Shown: positions 9,263 to 20,214 of the stretch, one piece after another
Layout of the letters: the number at the start of each line of letters is the position of its first letter
How positions within the stretch are numbered: the stretch's first letter is position 1
NCBI GenBank assembly: GCA_021234155.1
Contig: JAJEKV010000010.1
Location: 6,860,871 to 6,924,870 of the forward strand
Length of the DNA stretch: 64,000 bases
Direction: 5' to 3'
From: Isoetes taiwanensis
Taxonomy: Eukaryota > Streptophyta > Lycopodiopsida > Isoetales > Isoetaceae
Notes under the pieces: generated by a model
Seen by the model: the letters and a program-made list of their open reading frames with translations, nothing else
The model's database searches: none
What the model was told of the DNA's origin: nothing
Made by a program: the position numbers and the translations under genes

Positions 9263-10790
9263 CCAATTTTTTATTTCTATGCCAGAATTTTATGCTAATT
9301 AAATAATTATGAGCATTCTAATTATGATACAAAAGATTCTACTATCATTTAATTTATACAAGAATACATTTATATCAAGGAAGAGATTAATTTACAGAGA
9401 AATTTTCTTCTATAGATATGGAGTAAAATATACAGAGAAAACTTATATTTATACAAGAATTTAGCGCCGGCGGAGCCGGCGCCCTATGGACCCCTAGGTG
9501 CTGAATCAAAATATGATTATGACAAAATATATTTTTTGAGACGTCAATATCGCAAACTACAATTTCAAGAGCCTTTTTTCTTAAATAATTGTACCTTTGT
9601 TAAGTGAGATACTGGATAACGTATTGTTGGATACCATTGGCCCAAATTAGATGCATGACAAAACGCTCAAGTCAATGAGAACTTTTTTGAATTTCTCTTA
9701 TGAATAACAATTCAAAATTATGGATGGGTTAATGGATCTACTCTCTGACGGAAATATGAAATATATCTTTTAATTAGAAAGCGAGGTCTATTATTAAGCC
9801 TGAAATAAAGTTTTGATGTTGGAAAGACATTTCTCAAGAAACTTGTTATTGTTTTAAGAAAAAAGGTCTAAACTAAAATTGTAGAATGGCAGCACGTTGC
9901 TAGATTTGAGAGTGAGAATATGGAGTTAAAGAATGCAATTAGCTGTATTTTGAAAGCATCATAAGCATGCCTTCTGAATAAAGTTGTATAACTTAGGAAG
10001 CTCTTGTATTCAAAAAACCATATTATATATGTTCTATGTTGCTAAATTTGAGAGTGAGAAGCATGCCTTCGGATAACTTAGCAAGGCTTTGTCAATTCAA
10101 GAGCCAAATTATGTATGTTTCATTATAATTAAGGAGCATTGCGATGTGTAATGATAGCAATAAAAATTATTGCGTAAAAAACATACGTTCTTTGACTATA
10201 TATTAAGCGTATGTAAATAAGATGTCAATCATTACATCCAAAATCATCCGTTTTAGTACGATTTGGGCGAAGATTGGCCTATAAAAGGAGGTTTTTTTTT
10301 GTGGCAGCTTTTTCTTATAGTCTTAAATTAGACGTTTTTGTTGTTTCATGTGCTTTTCTAACGCTACCACCATGTGTTTTCATTGTTAGGAATCATTGAG
10401 GTAGCAATGTCTGCATGTTTGTTTTCTTTGTGTATTTAGTTTATCAAAAATTCCCAAAAAGAAAATTTGATCTACATCATTCCTAAGATTCAGCATTGAA
10501 TATGGAATATAAAAACTTCAAGTTTGAGGCCTTTCACGTCTTGGCAAGTATTCCAGATTAAGGACGCTTGGATCTTCTAAAGCATATATAGATGCATACT
10601 TATTGTACACTACAATTAGCTAGAAGATTAACAACCACACGGATATCTAGTATCGTACATGAGCATTAGATGAGGTGGTGTCTAGATTTAAAACCAAAGG
10701 CGTGCAAATTAACAGTGATGGTACTTTAACTTCCACATGGCATTTTTTTGTAGGGTTGAATGGAAGCATGTCCATCCAAACAATGAAGAA
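9263..10790. other. Intergenic AT-rich region with a GC hairpin and a local duplication
   Basis: No coding sequence is supported. A perfect 8-bp-stem GC hairpin (GCGCCGGC, loop GGA, GCCGGCGC) sits at about 9465-9485. A degenerate duplication is visible: GCTAGATTTGAGAGTGAGAA near 9900 recurs with one change near 10042, and both are followed by a GCATGCCTTC segment. The rest is anonymous AT-rich DNA. Confidence 0.5.
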
Positions 10791-10796
10791 GACCAG

Positions 10797-11160
10797 TTAA
10801 GGAAAAGTACTTGAGGAAACAAAAAGAAACAAAATTAATGGTTTCAGTTGAAAACGTGTCATCCATAAGTTAAAATAAAGGAAGGAACAAACCTCTATTT
10901 TTGCAACATGAGAGAATAGAAATGCCGTCATGCTTTCGCACTTTGCATACTCGTGGGCATCTCGCCATAGGCTGTAATCATGGTATTTCATGAAACAACA
11001 TGTTTCATTTGGCATTTCTGTGAAATAAGTCTGATGGCACAATAGACGTCTCAAATGCCATTGACATTGTAAAATTGCAGCAATTTCAGTACTGCACCTC
11101 ATCAAAGAGAATCTGCAAGACATTGTTCTGAAGCTTATCCATTTGTGCACGCTTCATGTT
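10797..11160 (-). other. Possible exon fragments, unidentified
   Basis: On the minus strand, 11160-11112 reads as coding-like sequence (MKRAQMDKLQNNVLQ...) ending at GAG|GT. A second stretch near 10985-10890 (around KCESMTAFLFSHVAKIE) ends at GAG|GTTTG. Both could be small exons with donor sites. No domain is recognised. They lie on the same strand as the segments at 12.3 and 13.4 kb, so they may be parts of one decayed intron-rich gene. Low confidence. Confidence 0.25.
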
Positions 11161-12190
11161 AAGTTGCATGCCTTATTCGTCGCTTAAACATGTAACATTC
11201 ATCGTTTAAACAATTCAAACAATCCTAAACTAGGGTATTAAAGATTGTAAAAGGACAGAAAATGGCTGGGTGGATATTTACTAAGGATCAGCTTGTGAAT
11301 TTGCAAGCACTTGCAGGCTCTTGGTTGATAAACTGTTGGGCCTAAAAAGCTTTCAGCTAAGGGGCAAATTACGGATAAGGGATAGGATGAAATTGCTATT
11401 TTAGAACAATTACCATTTGGATGCCACATCTCCGATGTGAACCAGTGGATTGTTGGGATAATTCATTGAAAAACTCATAACTGCATTAAAATATTCAACC
11501 TCACTGAAATGTGACCACCAAAGTTAATATCAAAAGCAAAGGAGTAATATAACATACAAAAGTTAAAAAAAAAAAGGACTAGGATCAGCAACTGCTGTAA
11601 TGCTTGAAAGACATGGTATCCAGCTAGAGAACCTCTATTACGAACCAATGAATTGAATTTAAAATCATATGAACAATTTCTAATAGAAGAACAAAACTTA
11701 AGAATATAATAAACGGATTAGAACATTGGGCGCTTTCCATACTGCAAGGAATAAAATGTTAGCACTAGAGACTTCTCTACAATTGATCATGTGCTGGAAA
11801 TAGATTTTGCATGACCTTGCATGAAATATTATATTGAAAGATAGCATAGTTTATTTCTTTCTTCTTGCTCATTTGTAAATTGCAACAATTGATCCATTTT
11901 CTGCAAAAACATAAATTCCAGGGATGAAATGCCTGTAGAGTTTGCTAGGGAGCTATCCTAAATGGAATGGCAGTTGAGCAATCTGCTGGTCTTTATCTAT
12001 ATATAGTGTCCTCCGTTTAAATTCACTGATTTTGAAAAACCAATCTAGACCAGTCAGAGCCTAGTTAATTTTTCACTGTGCTTATGTACACTAGTTGTTG
12101 ATTGCTTAGCATATCAAAGTGTATGTGCCCGAACTAGTCATTCCGCATTGCCCATCAAGCTCGCCAAAAGAATGAATGCTGGATTTTATA
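11161..12190. other. No feature seen
   Basis: AT-rich sequence with only short frames on both strands. I see no domain, repeat family or terminal structure. Confidence 0.4.
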
Positions 12191-12192
12191 AG

Positions 12193-12465
12193 CTACGCTG
12201 ATGGAATCAACTCTATTACAGTTTTTCTACGGTAACAATATTGCGTGATTGACTTCCTTTGGTTAAAAGTTACATTTGATCTACCATTGGTCGATTGAAG
12301 TATGGCAACGCCATTCTTCCTTACACTTTCCAGCACAATGACCAATTTCCCTTCCAGCTTCTTCCCCTTCCGCAGTTCATATGTCACCGCATAAACATCA
12401 ACATCTATGCTGTGGTCTACAATCAGTTTGCCAATAACGTTGCAAACATTTACATCAATTAAAGA
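12193..12465 (-). other. Possible exon, unidentified
   Basis: The minus-strand frame from about 12460 to 12193 reads as plausible protein: valine- and aspartate-rich (LIVDHSIDVDVYAVTYEL), then a basic turn (RKGKKLEGK), then VIVLESVRKNGVAILQS. The stop is at 12193. The composition looks coding rather than random, but no family is recognised and no start or clear splice acceptor is seen. It could belong with the segments at 11.1 and 13.4 kb. Confidence 0.3.
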
Positions 12466-13364
12466 TCAAGTCCTTTGCATTAGTAGTTGCCACTGATATG
12501 ACTTTTTAAGTCACTCTGTGGACAACTTTTGCTTGAATATATCGCGCTGCAATAAAAATGAACATAAATGGCTTCATGTATTTCTCAGTTCGTTGCTTCC
12601 AAGATTTCCTGCTCGTTTTTAGTCCCTCTCCCTTTGATCTTCATGTCTAAGCAGCATTGATATGTATTCAATCGTGAATCGATCATCAAATCGCATTTAT
12701 TAACATCTCTCTTTTGTCAGTATTAACTTAGAAAAAAAAAACAGAAAATGCAGATGACAGGATACTGGATCTTGGAATTGGGTTGTGCACTTGTTTGTGT
12801 AGATGGCACTATACCAGTAGGTCAATAGGCATAATTGTTGAACTTGCTCTGAGGCCATTATAATCTGATAAACTTATGTCAGCTTCTTCTATAAAAAGTA
12901 AGCAGAGTAGATTAGTTAGAATGGAATGAGGACAATCCTTGGGCATAACATGGAAAGAAGTATAGGAAATGCTTCATAAACGTCAGTTCTGTCCTCCAGT
13001 TGTTTAATTGCTTACGATCAACAGCTTATTGATATTCAATGTTTTTAAAACTGGATAAGAAAGCCAGCAAACAACCTTGCATTAAGGTCACACATATGAG
13101 CAGATTGCTTGGACTCTGTTTATTTCAAATGGAACTAGAGATACACATAGTTTAATATCCAGAACATGGATCTGGCAGAGTTCTCAAAGTGAGGAAATAC
13201 TTAGAGCCTCTTCTAAAACTAGGACAACTGATCTGCGCTACTCAAAAGGAAGATGTGAAATGCAGGGCTTTCTACTCTGCTAGAATACTCACCACCATGA
13301 ATGGCACTTAAAGTGACAAATGCTGACTTAGCCCACTTGTTTTTAATGTGATATCCATGTTCAA

Positions 13365-13485
13365 TTAATAGGCCTATCCTTTTCCACGTCACAGTGCAAT
13401 CGGTCGATAACATCCCGCAGGAATTTCAAACATACTTGCGCATCAGGGCCAAATCCAGAGACCTCTCCATTCAGATTATAGATTA
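13365..13485 (-). other. Possible exon, unidentified
   Basis: The minus-strand frame near 13480-13370 reads NLNGEVSGFGPDAQ followed by CLKFLRDVIDRLHCDVE, then a stop after about 37 codons. It has balanced, amphipathic composition typical of real protein. No family is recognised. It is on the same strand as the neighbouring putative exons. Confidence 0.3.
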
Positions 13486-13519
13486 AAAAAAAAAAATTAG
13501 TTATTTATCTCAGAATGTA

Positions 13520-14045
13520 CATGTAAGAAGGAACTTCTCATGATCTGTTTGCATTGCTTTAAGCTTGGGATAAATGTGATTTGGAAAATCCCATTTTAAA
13601 AGCTAAGAAATCTGGCCTTCTCAAATTTAGTAGTTTTTCTAAGATAAATGAAGCTATAGCATCTGCATCTAAGAAAGCCGGTTCAAAACATGCACTATAA
13701 AAAATCCTATTCTCTGTACTTTCTGACTCATTTATAATGCTGCAAAAAAACTAACTTAATTTATTCTGAAACCCCAAGGACTTACTTGCTTCTCTCTCGT
13801 ATAACCATGGGCATGGAAACTTGTTTTGGAGTGTGTTCATCTCCTCTGGCATCTAATAGATTAGCATTTTGAGCTGCAAGAGACACAGAAGATTATTATC
13901 AGGAGAGATGCAAGGATTGTAAGAAGGAACTTCTCATGATCTGTTTGCATTGCTTCAAGCTTGGGTAGATGTGATTTGGAAAATCGAAGTTCAAAAGATA
14001 AGAAATTTGGCCTTCTCAGGTTTAGTAGTTTAGAGTCATAAAATA
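13520..14045. repeat. Direct duplication of ~120 bp
   Basis: The segment starting GTAAGAAGGAACTTCTCATG at about 13524 recurs at about 13920 with roughly 90% identity, through the GTAGTTT near 13645 and 14030. The copies are separated by about 270 bp of unrelated sequence. On the minus strand the second copy is open and the first has stops. Confidence 0.75.
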
Positions 14046-14200
14046 TCATAAAGATGGACAAATCAAATCAGCAATTCGCATTACCAGGTCTCCAGTGCCG
14101 AATGCTGATGATCTCAGAGGCAGGCGAACCTTCCCATAAAACAATATCATTGTCTTTGTGTCTCTAAGCAGCACATAAACAAAAACAACATTTTCGAGAT

Positions 14201-14518
14201 TTGAAGCAGCAGAGAGCAAGTAGAAAATGCAAAACAGAGATTATGCAGAAATTAAAGAGAAAGGGCTTGAGATTTTACAGTAGAGGTGTCGATGTTGGAT
14301 CTCGGAGACCCAAAGCTACCGGTCGAACTTGCCCCCACGCATGCGCAACTTGCAGTCCACAGCTCCCAACTAGTCCGCAGACGCCCCCGCCGGAAGTTTT
14401 CCCGATGCCAAATGTAATTTTTTTTAGGTTTTTTTGCCCTGAAAGATTTATTTTTGGATTTTTTTTTGCCGGAAAATCACTTTTTTTTTTGCTATTAATC
14501 AAATATATAGGAAGATAA
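14201..14518 (+). other. Anonymous segment with T-rich tracts
   Basis: A 105-codon plus-strand frame exists here, but its second half is a Phe-rich translation of T tracts (14418-14500). The first half (Arg/Lys-rich, then Pro/Cys-rich) has no recognised domain. I do not support it as a gene. Confidence 0.2.
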
Positions 14519-14538
14519 TTTTATAAAATTGGAGCTCT

Positions 14539-14770
14539 TCACGGCTTCTTCTTGCGAATCCTCCTCGCCAAGTGGAGGTCTTTGGGCATGACTGTCACCC
14601 GCTTGGCGTGGATTGCGCAGAGGTTGCCTTCTTCAAAAAGTTGGATGAGCTCCGCCTCTGCTGTCTCCTGCAGGGCTCGGACCATCAAGGGTGTCACTCT
14701 ATAGTTGGTCCAGAAGTCCTGCATGATCTCCCGGAGGAATAGAGTAAAAGTAGTGCAAGAGATGTGCTAC
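14539..14770 (-). pseudogene. Divergent histone H3 C-terminal fragment
   Basis: The minus-strand frame ends at 14539 and reads LREIMQDFW, a loop, then [33 protein letters not shown] and LARRIR. This is the histone H3 fold from helix alpha-N/alpha-1 through helix alpha-3. It differs strongly from canonical H3 in alpha-1/loop 1/alpha-2, and its tail ends KKKP instead of the usual GERA. Loop 1 appears the same length as in canonical H3, whereas centromeric H3 usually has a longer one. The N-terminal tail and first part of the fold are absent upstream. A possible splice acceptor (CATGTAG) occurs near 14770. It may be the last exon of a diverged H3 variant or a captured gene fragment. Confidence 0.75.
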
Positions 14771-15690
14771 ATGAAAGAATACCCATGAGAAAACATGGGA
14801 AGAAAGGACATGGCAGAATTGTCGTGAAGGAACATGGCAACCGGGTTGTCATGAGAAGAACCCCATAGGCAAAAAATACCTATAGAGGAAAGATGGAAGT
14901 GACGAGAATAAAGGCCTTGGAATAAAAAGGTCGAGTCACGAGAGAGATAAGGGAAACACCCTTGGAAGAACCAGAGAAGCCAGAGAGCCTATGGGAGAAA
15001 GAGGAATCGAGAATCAAGAAAAAAGAAATACAAAAGAAAGAAATGATGAAGTCAAAAAACATGGGGAAGATCGACCATGGCCCTATGTGAAGTATTGCAA
15101 GCACAGTCATGAAAAAGCAAAGAAAAGAACCATGGATAATATTATTGCAAAACAAAGCTCAAGAAAACCATGCACAATTGAAGAAGGGGATATGAAAGAG
15201 ATGGAAGTGGTTAAGGGCAACCCATAAAAACGTGGCAAACAAAGGCAATTGTTGGACAACCACAAAAATTGAAATTAAACGAAGGGAAAACAAAACAAAA
15301 GGGCGGACGCGACCTGTACAAGTGAAGAGCCAAGCATGCCGTTCCGGATTCCAAGCTTTAGGGTTCAGACAATGGCAGGAATCATTGCCATCTCTACAAA
15401 CAGGGCAAACCCAGCGCCATCAGATCCGAGGTCTGCTGGAATCGGCCTTCAGCTGCAGAGAAAATCGGTCGGATTTGACCAACATCAGGCCATGGCCATG
15501 CAAGAAATTATGTTAGAAGGCCGTCAGGAGTTGATTGGAAGAAGCCGAAGCCATATCTGCAAGATTCGATCCCAAAGATAGAAGGGCCGATCTTCTGCTG
15601 CAAAACGCAAAACAGAGAAGAAGAAAGAACAAAATTAAGGAAAAAAATAAAGCTCTTAAGAAAGAAGAAAGTCTAACCATTTTAAAAACA
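14771..15690. other. No gene supported
   Basis: This stretch is purine-leaning and contains only short frames with Lys/Glu-rich or Arg-rich content. I see no domain. It may be leader or LTR sequence of the downstream gypsy element, but no second LTR exists in the window to test this. Confidence 0.35.
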
Positions 15691-15691
15691 T

Positions 15692-15763
15692 GATGGGTAG
15701 CTGAGTTGGGCAAGATCTTTGCCTCCTAATGCATAGGCGTCGGGTTCAATTCCCTTCCAAGGC
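15692..15763 (+). pseudogene. tRNA-like segment (A and B boxes)
   Basis: TAGCTGAGTTGG at 15698-15709 fits the pol III A box, and GGTTCAATTCC at 15743-15753 fits the B box with one change, at normal tRNA spacing. The flanking acceptor stems do not pair and the anticodon arm is poor, so this is not a working tRNA. It may be a tRNA pseudogene or the head of a tRNA-derived SINE. Confidence 0.45.
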
Positions 15764-16118
15764 CTTTTGCTAAAGAAAGGCCTTTTGCCAAAGGATTGAA
15801 GAACCACAAAATTGCGCCTTTTTCGCCTAATGACGTGGCGTGACCAGTGGCAAGAATTGATGACGTTGCAGGGTGAATGATGCAGTAGTGATGTAGTAGG
15901 CGCCATGTTGGCAATCCGCCTAGGTGGCATACGAAATCCAAGGGGTGCGATGACGTGGCGATGATGTGGCAAAGGGGTAGTTGGGGGTATAAATATGTGA
16001 ACCACGGTTGGGGACCAAAGCAAGTGCAATAAAGTTCGATCTTCCGTTCTAGTTTTCTTGGTATCTCTTTCACAGCGCTACCTTTTCCTCAGGTTGCGAG
16101 CGGGGCTCGACATAAAAA

Positions 16119-16136
16119 TGGTGCATTGGCCGGGAA
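16119..16136 (+). promoter_or_regulatory. Primer-binding site, tRNA-Asp-like
   Basis: TGGTGCATTGGCCGGGAA resembles the TGGCGCCGTTGCCGGG site complementary to the 3' end of tRNA-Asp used by many plant Ty3/gypsy elements, with a few changes. It follows a CA dinucleotide near 16112 that may end the 5' LTR. Confidence 0.6.
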
Positions 16137-16248
16137 TCTCAATCGTAGTGCTCGTGGAAGGAGATCTGTCCAAGAAAGCCGGCAACATTAGATAGGAAAG
16201 AGGAGCCAAGCCACGGTAAAAAGAAAACCGGGCCAACTCCCTCCGTCA

Positions 16249-17751
16249 ATGTATGTACGTGAATCTAAAGAAGAACACGATAGTATTGTGGAACGGCAAC
16301 GCCGCGAACGAGAATTACGGTTTAAGCAAAGAGAAAGAGAGTTATGCAACGAAGACCTCTATTTTCTGAGGGTGTCAAGTGCGCTAGACCTTTTAGAATC
16401 GGAAGGCACGACTTCAACAACATTAGAAGAACCTGCCCAAGAAATTCAAATTCAAGAACCAAGAATCATTGCAAGAATGGGAGATTTGAAATATCCAAAG
16501 TTCTATCCAGGAGATGATGCCGACGGGCATCTATATGCATTCCTAACTGCCAGCGCCGCAAACGGAAAAAATGATATTGTCCGGTTAAAATTATTTCCAG
16601 GAACACTTCAACAATATGCAGCACGGTGGTATTGGCAATCCCAGGAGACCACGCCTTTTACAAATTGGAATGCATTAAAAGAGGCTTTTCTAACCCAATT
16701 TAGAGGAGCCGGGTTCAAGGAGAGAATTTTCCAAGAACTCACGCACATTAAGTGTTATCCAGATGAGACTTTGCAAAGCTATATTTTGAGATACAAAAGC
16801 TTGTTATCAAAAAGAGATCCGCTACCTGCCGCCGAAGAACAAGTAAGATATTTTGTGGAGGGATTACCCCCTTTACTCCAATTATTTGTAAAAGCAAGCC
16901 AACCATCTACCTTGGATGACGCCACGAGGGTGGCATCACAATATGACACGGGGGGTTTTGGGGTACAAGGAACCTTGCCAATTCTTTCAAGTGGAGGAGG
17001 AATGATTCCTATGGCAGCCAACACATTCCAACCTTCGGGAAGGGTGGATTATTTCCGCCTCCAACAGAAGATGCAAGGCAATCCAGCAGCACCGGCCGCT
17101 ATCCCTATTGCGCCCCTATCATTACCAACTAATCCGACAGTAACTTTGCCAAATGCTCCTACAATGGCAAGTCCCATCAATATGGAGAACCAAATTGCAA
17201 AGGTTAAAGAAGACATTGTGGAGTCATTAACAAAGCAACTATCTGAATTGCAACTCAACTGGGTGCATGGAGCAGTAGGAAAGGTCCATGAACAAAAAAA
17301 AAGGGCTAATGTGTGGTGCATAAAGTGCAAAAGGCCAGGACACCTTCCACATGAGTGTGGAACTACAAGAGACAAACCAAAATGCCAAATTTGTGGAAGA
17401 AGAAATCATATGGCCGCTGCTTGCTATTTTAATCCAAATCGGCAAGGGGGTGCAGTACCTTCACAATGGATACCACCGCAACGTACTTCCTATCAAGTTC
17501 AGCCTCAAGAAGAGCCTATCTATGTGCAAACCCAGCCATATCATTCAGCGTATGCCGTAGCGCCGCAACAAGCAATGGGACCACGACCGGCATATCGACA
17601 AAGGAAACCTATACAATGCTATCGTTGCAAGAACTTTGGACATATTGCCCCAGAATGTCCTAATCCAAGAGCTCCAGTGGAGTATCAACCAGTTGTGGTA
17701 TTTGTCAAACTCAAGGGCTACATACTCAAGTCGAATGTCCGCATAAACTAG
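16249..17751 (+). CDS. Ty3/gypsy Gag with three zinc knuckles
   Basis: A 500-residue intact frame. An N-terminal charged region precedes the retrotransposon gag domain: KYPKFYPGDD-DGHLYAF, a LFPGTLQQYAARWY block, then LTQF and an ETLQSYILRYK segment, residues ~85-240. A Pro/Ala-rich linker follows. The C-terminal third carries three CX2CX4HX4C knuckles: CIKCKRPGHLPHEC, CQICGRRNHMAAAC and CYRCKNFGHIAPEC. Gag packages the element RNA into virus-like particles and the knuckles bind the RNA. The stop is 11 bp before the protease frame, which is shifted by +1 or -1, so a Gag-Pol frameshift or reinitiation would be needed. Confidence 0.9.
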   Translation: MYVRESKEEHDSIVERQRRERELRFKQRERELCNEDLYFLRVSSALDLLESEGTTSTTLEEPAQEIQIQEPRIIARMGDLKYPKFYPGDDADGHLYAFLTASAANGKNDIVRLKLFPGTLQQYAARWYWQSQETTPFTNWNALKEAFLTQFRGAGFKERIFQELTHIKCYPDETLQSYILRYKSLLSKRDPLPAAEEQVRYFVEGLPPLLQLFVKASQPSTLDDATRVASQYDTGGFGVQGTLPILSSGGGMIPMAANTFQPSGRVDYFRLQQKMQGNPAAPAAIPIAPLSLPTNPTVTLPNAPTMASPINMENQIAKVKEDIVESLTKQLSELQLNWVHGAVGKVHEQKKRANVWCIKCKRPGHLPHECGTTRDKPKCQICGRRNHMAAACYFNPNRQGGAVPSQWIPPQRTSYQVQPQEEPIYVQTQPYHSAYAVAPQQAMGPRPAYRQRKPIQCYRCKNFGHIAPECPNPRAPVEYQPVVVFVKLKGYILKSNVRIN

Positions 17752-17762
17752 AACCCAGAAAG

Positions 17763-18599
17763 ATGGGCGAACGAGAAAAGGGAAAGAAACCAATGGTGGA
17801 TTCTAATGCTGTATTTATTCTCAAAAAATCAATGGAAGATGAAATTCCTGCGTATGAGACACGTGCACAACGACGTAATAGGTTAATAAATCAAAACCAG
17901 GAATCCATTAGAACACCAGTTGTCCGATTCCAACATGAGGATGAGGAAGAAGAGGAAGATCAGATGATCCAAAACGTGGAAGATATTCCAAGACCAGAAG
18001 ACTTGCGGCAAATTAAGGAACAAGTGGTGGAGCAGTCGCGACAAAAGGAAAAGGCAAAAGAGAAAAAGATTCGCCGACGCTACAAGAAGGTTTTGCAACT
18101 TGGAAGTGAACAACCATATGATATCTTGAAGGATATGGAGCAAGTTAGACCATCTATTACCTTTGGACAACTGCTGAATTTGGCACCAGGGTGTAGAAAA
18201 GTTGTGATGGCTGCATTGAAGGGTCAAAAAGAAGTGGTCGTGAATTCAGCATGGCCAGTAATTGCGGATATGAGTTTACCATGTTTGGACGTGGAAATAA
18301 ATGGCGAATTGATCCGAAACTGTACCATTGATGGGGGATCGGGCATCAACATTATGCCTGAACACATATGGAGGAAACTGGAGCTGCCTGAACCAGTTCC
18401 AGTACACTTTGTGGTAAAGATGGCCGACCAACGACGTGTGAAGCCAATTGGCGTTATCACCGGAGTGCAAACACTGATAGCTGGCATCATGTTTTACGTG
18501 GACTATGTGGTCCTAAAGATGGTGGTGGAGGGAGCATTAGTCTACCCTCTACTACTTGGAAGACCTTGGCTAATGCAAGCCAGAGCCAAGCATGACTAG
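17763..18599 (+). CDS. Ty3/gypsy aspartic protease region
   Basis: A 278-residue frame. The first half is charged (runs of Glu, then basic RRRYKK) and acts as a linker. The protease core is at residues ~175-275: a DVEINGELIRNC stretch, the catalytic IDGGSGINIMPEH motif (DGGSG, as seen in some plant gypsy lineages in place of DTG/DSG), and LLLGRPWL near the end. It would cleave the Gag-Pol polyprotein. The stop at 18599 ends the frame; reverse transcriptase does not follow, which marks the deletion in this copy. Confidence 0.8.
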   Translation: MGEREKGKKPMVDSNAVFILKKSMEDEIPAYETRAQRRNRLINQNQESIRTPVVRFQHEDEEEEEDQMIQNVEDIPRPEDLRQIKEQVVEQSRQKEKAKEKKIRRRYKKVLQLGSEQPYDILKDMEQVRPSITFGQLLNLAPGCRKVVMAALKGQKEVVVNSAWPVIADMSLPCLDVEINGELIRNCTIDGGSGINIMPEHIWRKLELPEPVPVHFVVKMADQRRVKPIGVITGVQTLIAGIMFYVDYVVLKMVVEGALVYPLLLGRPWLMQARAKHD

Positions 18600-18611
18600 T
18601 CAACGGGATTA

Positions 18612-18863
18612 TTGACCATAGGAGATGGAAACAATGCAGTCTCTATAAAAGTACATATCTCTCCAGGAAGGATTTCGACGGCTGGACGAGTTCAAGAGAT
18701 TGATAGTGATACAAGCTCTAGTGAAGATGATGAAGAAGAATTATACGACGAAGAGGATCAAGAGGCGGCTCTAGTAGCGCCCGAAGAAGAAAAGGGATAC
18801 AAGGGGTTACAACTACGACCCTCTTATAGGGATGACACTTCAAGTGTTCTTCTTGCAAGATAG
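18612..18863 (+). pseudogene. Acidic linker remnant between protease and integrase
   Basis: An 83-codon frame rich in Asp/Glu (a DSDTSSSEDDEEELYDEED-type run). It lies where reverse transcriptase should begin. It seems to be leftover polyprotein linker sequence, with the deletion junction in or just after it. Confidence 0.4.
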
Positions 18864-19450
18864 AGCGGAGTTAGACTGCTCTATGGTGGAGATAGAAATG
18901 GGATCACCAACTCAACAACAGTTGCTGAAGAAGGGAAAGAAAGCTCGATGGAAAGCTTTGAATTTGTCTAAGAAAAAAGAGGCTCTAAGGGAAGAAGTAT
19001 CAAAAGAAGAACGGTTAGGAGAGTTCCCTCCTTATTTCTTTCAATACAAGTTGGGGGAAGTTGATAGTATCAAGGCGAGACTGCAAGAATTGGAAAAGTT
19101 GGATGAGACAAGGCTACTGGCTTTGCAAGCAAGGGAAGCCTTACAAAAAAGAAGGAAGAAGTGGTATGATAAGCATTTGCGGAAAAAAGAGTTCAAGGAG
19201 GGAGACAAAGTATTGTTGTATGAAGCAAAACATTGGAAGCGACCTGGCAAGCTAAAGATGCGATGGGTTGGACCATATGTGGTGAGTGAAGTGTTTTCTA
19301 ATGGTTCAATACAACTCCAAACATTAGAGGGAGACCTTCTTCGTCAATACCCCCTAGAGGTGGTGGAGGTGGTGGTGGAGGTCCATACTCTTGGGCATGC
19401 ATTAGTGGTGTTGCCCACTATAGTAACTGCTGCATCTGATTCCTCATCTG
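18832..19450 (+). pseudogene. Ty3/gypsy integrase C-terminal (GPY/F) domain
   Basis: The frame reads a basic helix (REALQKRRKKWYDKHL), then KEGDKVLLYEAKHW-RPGKLKMRWVGPYVV, and SNGSIQLQTLEG. This is the SH3-like tail of plant Ty3/gypsy integrases, including the GPY motif, used for DNA binding and target choice. The zinc finger and DDE core that should precede it are absent. After about 19400 the translation becomes Val-rich repeats and then unrelated sequence, so the real domain ends there. Confidence 0.8.
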
Positions 19451-19624
19451 AGCCAACCTTGCATTTACTGTTTCAACTGTCATGTCTTGTTTGTCGTCGA
19501 GTTCCCGGCCGGGCCACTGGTGCTGTCGGCCTTGGCCTTGAGACCCTGAACCGGTGTTCCTGGCTGCAAGTATTGGTCATCAATGTTCTTACTTAGGTTA
19601 TACATTATCCAACCTTATTTTACT

Positions 19625-19745
19625 TGAGCTGGTAGCATGTTTCTGTCATGTGTCGTGTTTGAGCATGGTCGCATGTTTGAGCTTATGTGGCAAATTTGAG
19701 CCTAGGGCATGTTCGAATGTAGCGCATGGCCGATGCACACCCTAA
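19625..19745 (+). repeat. Short minisatellite array (19-bp family)
   Basis: About five degenerate copies of a GCATGTTTGAGC-type unit, the same family as the large arrays at 23075-23480 and 50570-52395. It ends just before the Helitron at 19775; a short GAATGAAA repeat separates them. Confidence 0.7.
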
Positions 19746-20214
19746 AGAATGAAAGAATGAAAGAATGAAGCAAACTTTATATTATAAAGTTTTAGCGTAT
19801 GTCATGAAGCAAACCCTAATTTGGACGGTTGAGATCATCTGATCATCCAAAGGCCGAGATGTATTGCACGACTTTCCACCACCGTGATTGGCCATGCTCT
19901 AATCTCTGAAGAGGAAAGGAAAAAGGAAAAGGGAAGAGAAAAAGGCAAAGTAAAAGGTAAAAAAGCACGGGTAAAAGGGAAAGAAGGAAAAGGGAAAAGG
20001 GTAAAAGGGAAAAGAGCATGAAAAAAGGGAAAGGAAAAGAAAAGGAGAAAAGAAAGGAAAAAATGACTATGAAAAGGAGAAGAGGGAAAGGGTGAGGACA
20101 GAAGTAAAAAGGAAGGGAAAAAGGGGATGAGGAAAAGGGTCGAGAGAAGGGAGGGGAAAAGGAAAAGGGAAGATGAAAGGAAAAGGAAAAGGGAAAGGGA
20201 AAAGAAAGGGGAGG

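Larger units (their letters stand above)
15985..19450 (+). mobile_element. Internally deleted Ty3/gypsy retrotransposon
   Basis: LTR-like promoter elements (TATAAATA near 15990, AATAAAG near 16028) precede a primer-binding site at about 16119. Then come gag (16249-17751), protease (17763-18599) and, directly after an acidic linker, the C-terminal part of integrase (to about 19400). Reverse transcriptase, RNase H and the integrase catalytic core are missing, so a large internal deletion joined protease to the integrase tail. A matching 3' LTR is not seen before the Helitron at 19775. The copy cannot move on its own. Confidence 0.75.

Noticed and set aside
9465-9500. GC hairpin followed by CTAG as a Helitron 3' end
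   Set aside because: The base after CTAG is G rather than T, and no matching TC head was found upstream.
19041-19255. Small frames overlapping the integrase tail on both strands
   Set aside because: They are shadow frames of the GPY/F domain.
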